Positions 25,943 through 36,253 are shown, counted from the first letter of the stretch. The stretch is DNA of 64,000 bases from an uncultured Eubacterium sp. (GCA_910584645.1 CAJUAU010000015.1:1-64000), one strand, 5' to 3'. Notes: generated by a model from the letters alone, not told the origin. A program made the numbers and translations.

Positions 25943-28900
25943 CTACTCCTCATATCCTCTGACGTCATAGGTCAGCCGGTTATAGGGAAGGAGGATCCCA
26001 CTGTCCCCCAATAGAATAAATGCCTCCCAATAATACCCCTTACCTTCCGGAACGCTGCAGGTATACATCGGCGTCTTCTCGTCCCCTTTATACAATTTCA
26101 CCTTTGCGCCGGAGCGGGACAAAAGCTCCTGGCTTTTTCCACTGTAATTCCGGACGGAAAAGCTGTAATAACCGCCCTCCTCCAGTTCGTAGATCTTCGT
26201 CACTTCCGGTCCGCTCCCATCTTTTACATCCTTTACGATCTCCGCCCTGTCATCCTTCTGGAAAACATCCCCCAGTTCCGGTCGGAAGGTCTTCTCCACA
26301 AAATAAGTCATATAAAAATAATAGCCGGTTTTAGCATCCGGGATGGACGGAAAATCCACGATCAGGAGAGAATCCAGATCCAGCGACGGATCCTCCCAGG
26401 TCAGTTCCACCCGGTAGGACAATTTACTGAGGTCGTATTCAAACGGGTAAATGCCGCACATAACCTGGGTATTTTCCTCCTGCTCCTCTTCCTCTCCATA
26501 AGTGAGGCAGGGAATACTCCTGCCGCTCTCTGTGTATACCCTGCCCCCGGAAATAATGGAGCAGAAACGGTTTCCGGACTCCTTTTGTGCCACTGTAAAC
26601 CGCAGCTCACTGTCCTTCGAGACACAGAATTCAAAACCACCACTCTCCGACAACACTGTCCCCACAAGCCCCCCGGTCACGCTGGAATACAATTTCCCCA
26701 CCGCGGATTTAATCCCCTTTTTAGGCATATTTTTTATAACCTGAAACCCCTTTGTCTTCTGGGAAACATGCTTTAGGGAGATACACTGCAGTCTGCCGCT
26801 GACATCCCTCAGCACTCCGGCATCCAGATCTTTTAAGCCGTAAAGCTGTCCCGGATAGTCATCCCCTCTCCCCATGGCATAGGCTTCCTTAAAGTACTTC
26901 ATCTGGATAAACCGTTCCCCGCTCTTTGTGGTTTTTATATGCTTCGTGATATCATAATAAGAGGGTGCCCCATAGACAGCAAGACAGCTTTTCCCCGGCT
27001 TAAAACCGGTAAATCCCTTATCTGCGCTGACTTTGATCCTCTTCATCAGTGCGCTGGCTGCCTTTTTGGCATTCTTATATCTCCGGTCATAGTATTTCGT
27101 GGAATCCGCCCTCTTCTTTCCGGTCTTTTTGTCTGTCTTCTTATGGGTGATGGCACTCCATTTGATACTCTTTTTCTTAGTATTGTCCCGGCAGAAGGTA
27201 CTGTGGGCATAGGTATCCGTCAGGGTGTGAAGTGCCATTCCCATCAGGAGAAGGCTCCGCTCCTTCTTCGCTTTCTTATCTTGGCAGTAAGAACTGATCT
27301 TCCCCCATTCCAGGCTTCCGATCTTATCCGGATCTTCAAAGGCATGGTTGATGCCCTCGTAAGCATTTTTCAGTTCCTCATTGTTTTGGAAAACCGATGC
27401 CGTCATATCCCGCTGGAGATTCATCCTTCCCCCGCTGTACATGCCCTCCGCCAATGTGTAGAGATAATAATAACCCGCCAGATAATTGGACTCTACTTCC
27501 TGTTCCTCCGTTTCTTTATTCCACTTCTTTTCCCCATAATAGCCGTGGAACCAGGGGTGGGCATGCATTCCCCTGCAGTCCGGGTTTTTCTCAGAATCAG
27601 AAAGAACAGCTCCTTTTTTTAGAATCATAATATCTTTTCTTAAATTCTCCCAATTTCTCTTATATTTTCCGTCCTTCTTTACATTTTTCGTCACAAATGC
27701 CTCATGTTCATCTTTTCCCCAGCTCCCATAGAGACTTCTCACCCCGGCATCGGTATCTATCTCCTCCTCGTTCTCCATTTCCTCCTGGGGGAGATCTGAA
27801 AAATCAGCACTTTTCTCTTCCTGGTAGAGAGCGGCAAATTCTTCATAGTGCTCCAGGGCATATTCACAGTCGATGAGTCCGTGGCCGTACTCCCCGGATG
27901 TACCGCACTCCCTGGCGGTGGCGCCGATCAGGCTGCGGATAAATCCCGCCGTTCTGGAAGTATCCTTCTGCCAGAGCATCGATGCCAGCCCCACCACATG
28001 GGGAACCGCCATGCTGCTCCCCGAAAAGATCTGCATGCTGTCAAAGGCGCCCCGGGACAGGATAAACTCTCCCGGCGCCACCACTTCAACGTCTTTCCCG
28101 GCGGCGCTTCCCTCCGGCTGTCTGGCCACACTGTCCACAGCTCCCACCGACATAACCTCTTTGTAAGCTGCCGGGTACTCTGTCTCTCCATCGTTTCCCG
28201 CTGCTGCCACGAGAAGAAGGCCGGCTTTGTGGGCTCTGCGGACCGCCCTGTGGAGCTTTTCTGAATCCTCCTTCATCCCAAAACTCATACTGATGATGTC
28301 GGAATCCATTTCGATCGCCCAGTCGATGGCCTGGACAACTTGCTCTACAGTTGTCTCATTATTCTCATCCAGCACCTTGGCCGAGATCAGATCCACTGTG
28401 GGATTCACTCCCTGATTCCACTCATATCCGCTATCCAGCACCTGAAACAGCGAAGATCCAGAGGCTTCCTCTTCACCTGCCAGACGCTCATAATCCTCCC
28501 CCTCGCATTTCAGGTCCTCTGTCTCAAAATCGCTGTATTGTTCTTCCTCTGTCCCATACTCATCCACACTTACTGGTGTTCCTTTGGGATTTGATGCCAG
28601 CACTTCCGCCACCGCTGTCCCATGTCCGCTGACGTCCTCGTACAGGGGAGAATACTCATCCTCTCCCGGAACAAAATTTTTTCTGGCGCTGACATAGACT
28701 TCGTCGCTGTAATTCACGCCGGAATCCAGCAGTGCCACCCGTACCGCTCCCCTGGGATGTTCCAGCGCTTTCTTTACAATGTCACAATCGGCATTGATCA
28801 TCTCCATATTCCAGTCCTGGTTCTCAATGTCATGATAGACATAGGCGTCCGTCTCCGGATCAAAATCTTCCTCATCTCCGGTCTCTACCCCGGGAGTGAC

Positions 28901-29671
28901 CGGGGTGATGCCTTCTGACACTTTTTCATCACCGGCACTCTGGATCCGGCTTTCCTCCGGACATGTGACCTCCTCTCCCGGAAATTCTGCCTCAAAGCCA
29001 AAGCTTATCTTTTCTCCCGCCGGGATCCTGGCATTGTAGTCCATATTAGCAAGTTCATATGTATCAGACCGGCTGTCCAGGATTTTTGCATTCCAGATAT
29101 TTGTGATCCTGGCATCGTATTGGAATGAAAGCTGCCAGTCATCGATAACATGATCCGTATGATTATAGATCTCCGCCTCTATGACAGCATGCCTGTCCCA
29201 CTGATCCGCGATGCGATAGGAAACAGAATATTCCTCTGGCTGGTTTTCCTGATATTTACCCTGAACCAATTTCATCTTGTCCAGATCCCCCAGATGCCCC
29301 CTGTCCATCTGGCAGCCAAAGATGATTTTCCCTCCTGGCTCTATGCTGCGGTTAAACTCCTGACAGGAAAAAGTAATTGTGTCATCCTTCTCCGCCCATT
29401 CTACGTTCCATGCATTGGCCACGGTTCCCCCGGAAAACCATGACAGGATCTTCCAGTTGCGGATGGTCCTGCTGCCGGTGTTTGCCACAACCACCTCTGC
29501 CACCGAACCATCCTGCCAGGAGGACTGTTCCTCCACGGTGATCTCATATCCCTCTCCCCGATATACCTTTTTCGTTTCTGCCGCGCGGGCAGATGGCAGA
29601 CCACTAAATTCACCCGCGATAAATCCAAGGATCAATAGAATCGCCAAAAGTCTGTTTCTTCGCTTTTTCAA
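25943..29671 (-). CDS. Secreted multidomain subtilase (S8) with CBM2-like and zinc-phospholipase-like domains
   Basis: The protein is about 1,242 residues from a TTG at 29671, preceded by GGAAGGG and 42 bases after the expected transcription start; upstream ATG codons fall in or before the promoter. In order: signal peptide (LLAILLILGFIAGEFSG), two CBM2-like beta modules to about residue 240, and a subtilase core with Asp in VALLDSGVNYSD, His in SGHGTAVAEV, Asn in AAAGNDG and Ser in FSGSSMAVPHV. An acidic insertion of about 80 residues follows the His motif. A helical domain with MALHTLTDTYAHS resembles zinc-dependent phospholipase C, and the C-terminal beta domain has ELTWEDPSLDLDSLLIVD. All catalytic residues are present. 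It is a probable surface or secreted protease of unknown target. Confidence 0.85.
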   Translation of the reverse strand: MKKRRNRLLAILLILGFIAGEFSGLPSARAAETKKVYRGEGYEITVEEQSSWQDGSVAEVVVANTGSRTIRNWKILSWFSGGTVANAWNVEWAEKDDTITFSCQEFNRSIEPGGKIIFGCQMDRGHLGDLDKMKLVQGKYQENQPEEYSVSYRIADQWDRHAVIEAEIYNHTDHVIDDWQLSFQYDARITNIWNAKILDSRSDTYELANMDYNARIPAGEKISFGFEAEFPGEEVTCPEESRIQSAGDEKVSEGITPVTPGVETGDEEDFDPETDAYVYHDIENQDWNMEMINADCDIVKKALEHPRGAVRVALLDSGVNYSDEVYVSARKNFVPGEDEYSPLYEDVSGHGTAVAEVLASNPKGTPVSVDEYGTEEEQYSDFETEDLKCEGEDYERLAGEEEASGSSLFQVLDSGYEWNQGVNPTVDLISAKVLDENNETTVEQVVQAIDWAIEMDSDIISMSFGMKEDSEKLHRAVRRAHKAGLLLVAAAGNDGETEYPAAYKEVMSVGAVDSVARQPEGSAAGKDVEVVAPGEFILSRGAFDSMQIFSGSSMAVPHVVGLASMLWQKDTSRTAGFIRSLIGATARECGTSGEYGHGLIDCEYALEHYEEFAALYQEEKSADFSDLPQEEMENEEEIDTDAGVRSLYGSWGKDEHEAFVTKNVKKDGKYKRNWENLRKDIMILKKGAVLSDSEKNPDCRGMHAHPWFHGYYGEKKWNKETEEQEVESNYLAGYYYLYTLAEGMYSGGRMNLQRDMTASVFQNNEELKNAYEGINHAFEDPDKIGSLEWGKISSYCQDKKAKKERSLLLMGMALHTLTDTYAHSTFCRDNTKKKSIKWSAITHKKTDKKTGKKRADSTKYYDRRYKNAKKAASALMKRIKVSADKGFTGFKPGKSCLAVYGAPSYYDITKHIKTTKSGERFIQMKYFKEAYAMGRGDDYPGQLYGLKDLDAGVLRDVSGRLQCISLKHVSQKTKGFQVIKNMPKKGIKSAVGKLYSSVTGGLVGTVLSESGGFEFCVSKDSELRFTVAQKESGNRFCSIISGGRVYTESGRSIPCLTYGEEEEQEENTQVMCGIYPFEYDLSKLSYRVELTWEDPSLDLDSLLIVDFPSIPDAKTGYYFYMTYFVEKTFRPELGDVFQKDDRAEIVKDVKDGSGPEVTKIYELEEGGYYSFSVRNYSGKSQELLSRSGAKVKLYKGDEKTPMYTCSVPEGKGYYWEAFILLGDSGILLPYNRLTYDVRGYEE

Positions 29672-29719
29672 TGCTGTATTCCCTTCCTTTCCAAAAAATT
29701 TGAATGTCTTTACCTGTCT

Positions 29720-29748
29720 ATTATAGCATTCCATTTTCTGGAATTCAA
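29720..29748 (-). promoter_or_regulatory. Promoter of the first subtilase-LRR-LRR operon
   Basis: On the minus strand TTGAAT (29743-29748), a 17-base spacer and a perfect TATAAT (29720-29725). The spacer is largely an inverted repeat, ATTCCA/TGGAAT, which could be an operator. The position fixes the TTG at 29671 as the start of the subtilase. Confidence 0.75.
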
Positions 29749-29857
29749 CGGAAATTCGGCGTTTTGGCGTGAACGACATGAATTTGCGATGAACGACACA
29801 GCCCCCACTATTTCCCATGTCTGCCAGGGTGGTGCGCGTATCTTTTTAACGGCGCCC

Positions 29858-31696
29858 TCAGGCATAATACTGTGCCTGAGCGTTCCACATCTCATGGTAA
29901 ATCCCATCCTCCTCTTTCAAAAGTTCCTCATGGCTTCCCTGCTGGACGATCTTACCGTGGTCAAAAACAAGGATCTGGCTGCAGAAACGGCAGCTTGACA
30001 TGCGGTGGGATATATAAATGGCGGTCTTTTCTCCCACCAGTTTATCAAAACTACGGTAAATTTCATATTCTGATACCGGATCCAGCGCCGATGTAGGCTC
30101 ATCCAGAATAACCAGAGGCGAATCTTTATACAACGCGCGGGCAATAGCGATCTTCTGCGCCTCGCCGCCGGATATCTCGACACCGTCCTCCTCCAGTTTA
30201 TAAAGGCTTGTATGGATATCCTGGTCCAGTTTGCCCAGACGCTCTGCAAATCCCGCTTTTTCCAGGCAGTTTCTGACCTTCCTCTCATCAAATTCTTTTG
30301 ATACTGCCACATTCTCCGCGATGGAAAAGGAAAACAACTGAAAATCCTGAAATACCACGGAAAACAGCTGGATATATTCGTCGTAATCATAGTAGCGGAT
30401 ATCAATACCGTTTAAGAGGATCTGCCCCTCTGTGGGATCATACAGACGGCACAACAGTTTGATAAAGGTGGTTTTCCCGGCGCCATTCGGACCTACCAGA
30501 GACATCTTTTTTCCAACTTTCAATTTCAGTGAAACGTGTTCCAGAACCGGTTCCACACTGTTGGGATAAGAAAAAGATACATCCCGGAACTCAAATTCAT
30601 ATTCGTTGTCATCGCGTTTTTCGATGGGAAGACTGCCTTTATACTTTTCGTTCTCAATGCTCATAAAATCCTCAAAATAGGCAAGGTACTGGGCGCAGAT
30701 CGAAATCTCCATATATGTGCCCACCACGCTTCCCAGGGATGTACTGAATTTGGTGAACGCACTGACATACCGCGCCACACTTCCGATACTGATCAGACCA
30801 AATCCCGCCTTGACGCCGACATAAACATAACTGGCGATGGTATAGACGGCGCTGCAGCAGCCGTTCAGGAAAGAATATTTTTCGATGCGTTTTCTCATTT
30901 TCAAAGAAGCATCCATTATGCTGCTGATGTCCTTCTTATACCTGCCGCTGATGGTATCTGCAATATCATACATCCGTATATCTTTTCCCTTCTCATAATT
31001 TGCTGTGTTCATGAGAAAAGACATAAAATACCCGTAGCGCCTGTTGGCATCCACATTTACATCAAAGGTCTCCTTCTGGATCTGACCAATGCGGCGCTGG
31101 TTCCATCCAAGAAAGATAAGTTGTCCCACAAGGATGAGATTCAGCAATATGCTTCCGTAATGGGATTGGACGAAGCAGAAAAAGTCAGAACCTGTTACCT
31201 GCCCCACTGTAAAGAACACAGGAATAAACAGCACCGCGGCGTATACGATATCTGCTATTACACCGATCATATTGGCAAGCCGGTCACAGAAGGCAGAGAT
31301 ATCCCCATTTGTATTCATACCCTCCCTCGCCTTGTGGATCCCCTCCAGCGTCTCCTTTTTTTCTAACAATTCATAATCAAGCGTTAATCCTTTTTCTGAG
31401 ATCATTTTCTGAATCTGTTCTGCCAGTATATATTTTCGCACATTGACCAGCTTGTCAACACCCCAGCAAAGCATATTCAATATAAAATTCAGTACCATCA
31501 TCCACAGTGCATAATAGAAAATTTCTTCAAAAGTTTTCCTTTGCAGCAACGCATCAATGATCATACTGCTGCCCACAATATTTACATAAGGTATTGCCGC
31601 GCCGGATAATTTCATTATGACAAGCAGCGGCAGAAAGCTGGGACACAGCCGGTTTACAATCTTTAATACAAGATGGATCGCTTTCCTATTCTTCAT
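29858..31696 (-). CDS. ABC exporter half-transporter, second of a pair
   Basis: The protein is 612 residues from the ATG at 31696, which has GGAGGAG upstream and overlaps the previous gene by 11 bases. About six membrane segments are followed by an ATPase with Walker A LVGPNGAGKTTF, signature ISGGEAQKIAIARAL and Walker B VILDEPTSALD. With its neighbour it should form a heterodimeric exporter. The substrate is unknown; peptide or drug export is typical of this type. Both ATPase sites look canonical. Confidence 0.9.
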   Translation of the reverse strand: MKNRKAIHLVLKIVNRLCPSFLPLLVIMKLSGAAIPYVNIVGSSMIIDALLQRKTFEEIFYYALWMMVLNFILNMLCWGVDKLVNVRKYILAEQIQKMISEKGLTLDYELLEKKETLEGIHKAREGMNTNGDISAFCDRLANMIGVIADIVYAAVLFIPVFFTVGQVTGSDFFCFVQSHYGSILLNLILVGQLIFLGWNQRRIGQIQKETFDVNVDANRRYGYFMSFLMNTANYEKGKDIRMYDIADTISGRYKKDISSIMDASLKMRKRIEKYSFLNGCCSAVYTIASYVYVGVKAGFGLISIGSVARYVSAFTKFSTSLGSVVGTYMEISICAQYLAYFEDFMSIENEKYKGSLPIEKRDDNEYEFEFRDVSFSYPNSVEPVLEHVSLKLKVGKKMSLVGPNGAGKTTFIKLLCRLYDPTEGQILLNGIDIRYYDYDEYIQLFSVVFQDFQLFSFSIAENVAVSKEFDERKVRNCLEKAGFAERLGKLDQDIHTSLYKLEEDGVEISGGEAQKIAIARALYKDSPLVILDEPTSALDPVSEYEIYRSFDKLVGEKTAIYISHRMSSCRFCSQILVFDHGKIVQQGSHEELLKEEDGIYHEMWNAQAQYYA

Positions 31697-33491
31697 GTTT
31701 CTCCTCCTGTTTCCGGTAATAGTGACTTTGAATCTCGAACATCTCTGCGTACGCTCCCTTTCTGGCAAGCAGTTCCTCGTGGGTTCCCCTCTCCACCACT
31801 TTTCCCTCCGACAAATATAAAATTTCATCGCAGAACCTGGTACTTGCCAGGCGGTGGGAAATAAACACAGATGTCTTTTCCTGTGTCATCTCATTATACT
31901 TTTCATATATGTGGCTCTCCGCAATGGGATCAAGAGCGCTGGTAGGTTCATCTAAGATGAGGCATTTTCCATTTTTATACAATGCCCTTGCGATCAGCAG
32001 TTTTTGTATCTCCCCGCCAGAAAAACTAACACCGTCTTTTTCCAATGTCTGGGAAATATATGTGTCCTCTTTGTCCTTTAATGAATTCACTTTTTCCCAG
32101 ATGTCCGCCTCTTTCAGACACTGCCTCACCCTCTCCCGGTCAATGTCTGCCTCCTTCCCGCCAGCGACATTCATCGCCACGGTAAAGGCGGTCATAAACC
32201 CGTCCTGAAAAACCGGGGAGATCAGCCTTCCATACTCCTCCATATCATAATCCCTGGTACTGATGCCATTAATGAGGACTTCCCCTTCCGTCGGCAGATA
32301 AAATCCACAGAGCAATTTTACGATCGTCGTCTTGCCGGCGCCATTATTGCCCACAAGGGCGACCTTCTCTCCGGGCTCAATGCGGAAACTAAGATGGGAC
32401 AATACATTTTTTCCTTCCTCGTCATACCGGAAAGAAACATCCCGGAACTCAATGGAAACCTCAGAAGATAAATCCGGCTTATCCCCGCCCCCATGGCGGA
32501 AAACATCCGGAATATCCATTGCCTCCTTATAGTACCCCATCTCCACGTTTGTCTCCATTGTCTGGGACAGATGGGTTACCGTCTCATTCATCCAAACAGA
32601 AAAACCCGCTACCACGCCCACATAAAAGGTAAACTGCGACACAGATATGCCGCCATTCAGCACCATATGGATCAATATGGTGTACATAACAAAATCCCGT
32701 ATAAAATTTCCCACCTGCTCCCCCACAGTAGGGAAATACCAATGCAGCTCCTGTCTGGCGATCACACGGTGCATTTTCTGGATCTGTTCATCAAATATCT
32801 TCCGGAACCAGTTTTCCACATGATAAATGCGGATATCTTTCCCATATTCCAGGGAGATGCCCTGGTGCTGCAGCATGGAATTGACACGTGCCGCCTGATA
32901 CCGTTCGTTTGCAAGTCTCCGCCAGTACAGGATCGCATGCTTTTTGAGGTAAAAGGTCACAACTGTGGTAACGGCAACGATAAGAAGAATGCTCCAGTGC
33001 ATGGAAAACATAATAGTTCCATAGGATAACAGACCAAATATTCCATAAAACAACTCAAAGGAATAACGAGCCAGTCCCTCTACGCCGCGGGAATTATTTA
33101 AGACACTCTGCATTCCCTTATACATCTTCTGCTGTTTATCCGCCGGCTCCAGATTACAATAATCCATCCTCAGGCATTTGCGCAGCAGGCGGGCACAGAA
33201 TATATGCAGACGGGTTCCCATAATGTATATGCTGAAACGGTTCTCAAGGATGACGCTGATCCCTGTCAAAAACATATTTACGATAATGAGCCCGCTGATC
33301 CCCAGTACATAATCCTTCAGATCTCCCCTGGTAAGCATCTCGATGGCAAGCGCTGGTATCGCACTTATTATAAGAGGGGTTACAATCCGGATAAGTGCAT
33401 ATACCGGCAGCTGCCAGCAGCTTTGCCGGGAATAAAGAAATAACTCTCTGTAGATCTCAGAGATGTTTTTCAATATTCGTTTCGTGTTCAT
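31686..33491 (-). CDS. ABC exporter half-transporter, first of a pair
   Basis: The protein has 601 residues: an N-terminal membrane domain with about six segments, then Walker A LVGNNGAGKTTIVKLL, signature FSGGEIQKLLIARAL, Walker B CLILDEPTSALD and the switch histidine in FISHRLAS. It is coupled to the next gene by an 11-base overlap. It lies downstream of a two-component system but is separated from it by a terminator. Confidence 0.9.
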   Translation of the reverse strand: MNTKRILKNISEIYRELFLYSRQSCWQLPVYALIRIVTPLIISAIPALAIEMLTRGDLKDYVLGISGLIIVNMFLTGISVILENRFSIYIMGTRLHIFCARLLRKCLRMDYCNLEPADKQQKMYKGMQSVLNNSRGVEGLARYSFELFYGIFGLLSYGTIMFSMHWSILLIVAVTTVVTFYLKKHAILYWRRLANERYQAARVNSMLQHQGISLEYGKDIRIYHVENWFRKIFDEQIQKMHRVIARQELHWYFPTVGEQVGNFIRDFVMYTILIHMVLNGGISVSQFTFYVGVVAGFSVWMNETVTHLSQTMETNVEMGYYKEAMDIPDVFRHGGGDKPDLSSEVSIEFRDVSFRYDEEGKNVLSHLSFRIEPGEKVALVGNNGAGKTTIVKLLCGFYLPTEGEVLINGISTRDYDMEEYGRLISPVFQDGFMTAFTVAMNVAGGKEADIDRERVRQCLKEADIWEKVNSLKDKEDTYISQTLEKDGVSFSGGEIQKLLIARALYKNGKCLILDEPTSALDPIAESHIYEKYNEMTQEKTSVFISHRLASTRFCDEILYLSEGKVVERGTHEELLARKGAYAEMFEIQSHYYRKQEEKHEE

Positions 33492-33573
33492 AAAAATCCT
33501 CCATTCCGAGAATATCTATATTCTCTGTTACCTGGGCTTATCTTATCACGAAATAATGCAGGAAACAAAAAAA

Positions 33574-33598
33574 TGCACGAATAGTAACGATTCGTGCA
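33574..33598 (-). terminator. Terminator after the histidine kinase gene
   Basis: TGCACGAAT and ATTCGTGCA form a nine-base stem with a seven-base loop; on the minus strand a run of seven T follows. It lies 17 bases beyond the kinase stop. Confidence 0.85.
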
Positions 33599-33614
33599 TG
33601 AACTACTCTTTATC

Positions 33615-34889
33615 CTATTGTTCTTTTACCGGCAGCCACACGGTGATCCTTGTGCCAAGCCCTTCCCTGGACAGGATCTCAAAATGCCCCCGGTGTTTAT
33701 CCACGATCCATTTGGCGATGGAAAGCCCCAGGCCGGAACCTCCCGTACTGCTGTTCCGCGCTGTGTCCGAACGGAAAAACCGCTCAAAAATATGAGTGAC
33801 ATCCTGCTCTTTCATCCCCTCACCGCTGTCCTGCACAGAAAAGAAGATCTCACCTTCCCCCTCTTCAGCCTTTCCCACAGAAAAAAGGATCTCATCCCCC
33901 TCCCTGCTGTATTTCATGGCATTATCCGCCAGTATGCGCATGGTCTGCTTGAGCATGGTAGCATCCCCCGTCAGGAAGAATCTGCCCCCCTCCGGCTTAT
34001 TCAAAGAGTACTGATGATTTTCATCGATCATACGGGACTCCTCATACACCTCCTTCACCAGTTCTCCCAGATTTACCTTCTCCTTCAACATCTGGTTTTT
34101 TCCGCTGTCAGACCGGGCCAGAAATAATAGCTGTTCTACGAGAGCCGACATATGTTCCGACTCATGTTTGATCGCCTCGATCCCTTCTTCCAGGACGGTC
34201 TCATCCTCTTTTCCCCAGCGGTCCAGCATATTGGCATATCCCTGGATCACAGAGATTGGTGTGCGCAGCTCATGGGAGGCATCCGACACAAAACGCGACT
34301 GCTGGCGGTAAGAATCCCTCATACGGTCGATGAGATTATTCACTGCCTGTTCCAGCCCTTGCAGTTCCTTGTCCCCGATATGAAGATGCCCCCTGCCATC
34401 TTCTGGATCAACATTGGAAATAGCATCCTCCAGAAGATGAAACTTACTCTCGTCAAAAGCGATGCTGCTCAGTTCCTCCGCCTTTTTAGCCAGTTCATTC
34501 AGAGGATGCAGCTGATACCGGATCTTTTTCGCCCCGCCGATCATCTGAAAAAGCAGTGACAGGATCTGTATGGTTCCGACGATACACAGGCAAGCTGCTG
34601 CAGAGTAAAGAAACATCCTCATATCTGCTTTCAGCACCCTGCCCTGCCCCCAGTCCACTACATAATAAATAACTCCTGTCGGAGGTCCTTTTTCAAACCA
34701 GCGGCTGACCCCTCTCCACTCAAGATCGCCCACCTGATTGAACTCCACTGATACACACCAGGCGGCAGATGCCAGCAAAAACATTCCAAGATCCATCCAG
34801 AAATAGGATGAAAACTGTTTCCAGACAATCTTTCCGTTGATCTTCCTGGCGATGGAGGACATTCTGTTTCTCTCTTTCACTTTAGTCAT
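33615..34889 (-). CDS. Two-component sensor histidine kinase
   Basis: The protein has 424 residues. Two membrane segments flank an extracellular loop of about 80 residues, followed by a HAMP-like linker, an H-box with SHELRTPISVIQGYANML, an N-box ILADNAMKYSREG, and G-boxes DSGEGM and GSGLGLSIAK. All residues for autophosphorylation are present. It overlaps the response regulator gene by eight bases. The signal is unknown; possible targets include the nearby ABC pair. Confidence 0.92.
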   Translation of the reverse strand: MTKVKERNRMSSIARKINGKIVWKQFSSYFWMDLGMFLLASAAWCVSVEFNQVGDLEWRGVSRWFEKGPPTGVIYYVVDWGQGRVLKADMRMFLYSAAACLCIVGTIQILSLLFQMIGGAKKIRYQLHPLNELAKKAEELSSIAFDESKFHLLEDAISNVDPEDGRGHLHIGDKELQGLEQAVNNLIDRMRDSYRQQSRFVSDASHELRTPISVIQGYANMLDRWGKEDETVLEEGIEAIKHESEHMSALVEQLLFLARSDSGKNQMLKEKVNLGELVKEVYEESRMIDENHQYSLNKPEGGRFFLTGDATMLKQTMRILADNAMKYSREGDEILFSVGKAEEGEGEIFFSVQDSGEGMKEQDVTHIFERFFRSDTARNSSTGGSGLGLSIAKWIVDKHRGHFEILSREGLGTRITVWLPVKEQ

Positions 34890-35592
34890 TTTCTGGTCTC
34901 TCCTCCCGGATCACATATCCCACTCCCCGCACCGTTTGTATCATCCGGATCCCAAAACGCTCGTCAATCTTGCTTCTGAGATACCGGATGTAGACATCGA
35001 TCATATTGGTCTCCCCCATATAATCATAACCGCATACCCGGTTCAGAAGCACTTCCCTGGTCATAACGATATTTTTATTTTCCAGCAGGATCTTTAACAG
35101 CTCAAACTCCCTATTGGTCAGTTCCACCTGCCGGCCCGCCACTCTCACCTCATACCGCTGCGTATCCATTGTCAGTTCCCCGAAAGCCAGGCCCTTCTTC
35201 TCTGCCGCCCCGGCTGCCGGTGCCGCCATCGCCGCCTTTTTCAGAACAAGACGGATCCTCGCCAGAAGTTCCTCTATGGCAAAAGGTTTTGTGATATAAT
35301 CGTCAGCGCCTCCGTCCAGCCCTGCCACCTTATCCATAACGGCATCTCTGGCGGTCAGAAGGATCACCGGCAGGGCAGACTTCCTGCGGAGTCTCCGCAG
35401 CACCTCAAAGCCATTGAGCTCTGGAAGCATTATGTCCAGAAGCATCAAATCGTAGTTTCCCTGTTCTGCCTCTGCCAGTCCTTCCCTTCCGTTGATACAT
35501 TTACCCACCTCGTAGCCTTCATGCTTCAGTTCCAGTTCGATGAATCTTGCAATTTTTTCCTCGTCTTCAACGATCAGTATCCTCTCCGCCAT
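34882..35592 (-). CDS. OmpR-type response regulator
   Basis: The protein is 236 residues from the ATG at 35592, with AAGGAG seven bases upstream. The receiver domain has ILIVEDEEKIAR, phospho-acceptor Asp in LLDIMLPELNG and Lys in ITKPFAIEELLARI. The C-terminal winged helix includes ELTNREFELLKILLENK and VRGVGYVI. The start lies inside the upstream DUF4342 gene (26-base overlap), so the three genes are translated together. Confidence 0.93.
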   Translation of the reverse strand: MAERILIVEDEEKIARFIELELKHEGYEVGKCINGREGLAEAEQGNYDLMLLDIMLPELNGFEVLRRLRRKSALPVILLTARDAVMDKVAGLDGGADDYITKPFAIEELLARIRLVLKKAAMAAPAAGAAEKKGLAFGELTMDTQRYEVRVAGRQVELTNREFELLKILLENKNIVMTREVLLNRVCGYDYMGETNMIDVYIRYLRSKIDERFGIRMIQTVRGVGYVIREERPEND

Positions 35593-36112
35593 CTGTAAAC
35601 TCCTTTTTGATCTTTTCAGCGGCATTGGAGGCGCTGTCCATCGCCTTATTCACATCCACTTCCACCTTATCGATCCCCTCAAATGAATAGTGGCAGCCAC
35701 AGAATAGTCCTACCAGCATAACCACAAAGACACACCAGAATGCAATGATAAGTATAATGACAAATACTGTCACTGGAACGCTGATGATCGTCTTGCCGCC
35801 TCGTTCCACTTTAAACAGCGTCTCATTTCCCTTCTGGATCATTCTTCCGCACCAGCTGAAAAAACTGTTCAGCACCTCACTGAGCCCGCTGTGGCTCTTC
35901 CTGGTGGAACTTGCCGCCTTCTCGATCTTCTCTGGTTCCTCATACTGTGTCGTATAGCTGGTGTTTTTGGGTTCCTTTACCTTTCCCTGCTTTTCCAGAT
36001 ACACGATAGCGTCCAGAAGATCCCAGCCGCACTCCTCCAGCGCCTGTTTCGCCTCCTCGTAACTCACATCTGCCTTTTTTCTTAACCGCTCGACTTTTTC
36101 TAATTCATCCAT
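35567..36112 (-). CDS. DUF4342 membrane protein with UBA-like N-terminus
   Basis: The protein has 181 residues. Residues 5-45 (VERLRKKADVSYEEAKQALE and on) form a UBA/TS-N-like three-helix module. A linker leads to a DUF4342-type segment and one strong membrane span (VPVTVFVIILIIAFWCVFVV). The C-terminal tail is outside or short. Clostridia often place this gene ahead of a kinase-regulator pair, so it may modulate the kinase. A hairpin CCACATC/GATGTGG lies in the leader at about 36131-36149. Confidence 0.75.
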   Translation of the reverse strand: MDELEKVERLRKKADVSYEEAKQALEECGWDLLDAIVYLEKQGKVKEPKNTSYTTQYEEPEKIEKAASSTRKSHSGLSEVLNSFFSWCGRMIQKGNETLFKVERGGKTIISVPVTVFVIILIIAFWCVFVVMLVGLFCGCHYSFEGIDKVEVDVNKAMDSASNAAEKIKKEFTDGGEDTDR

Positions 36113-36253
36113 CGGATCCCGCCTTTCTCCACATCTTTCAGATGTGGCTCTCTGTTTGGTTTTGCTTGATAAACATATAATAACGTATCAGAATTAAAAG
36201 ATAATTGGCAAAACATTAAAATCAGATTAAAAATACATTTATCTTCTAAGGCG

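Noticed and set aside
29672..29818. ATG start of the first subtilase at 29818
   Set aside because: It lies upstream of a good promoter (29720-29748); the TTG at 29671 has a ribosome binding site and begins the signal peptide.
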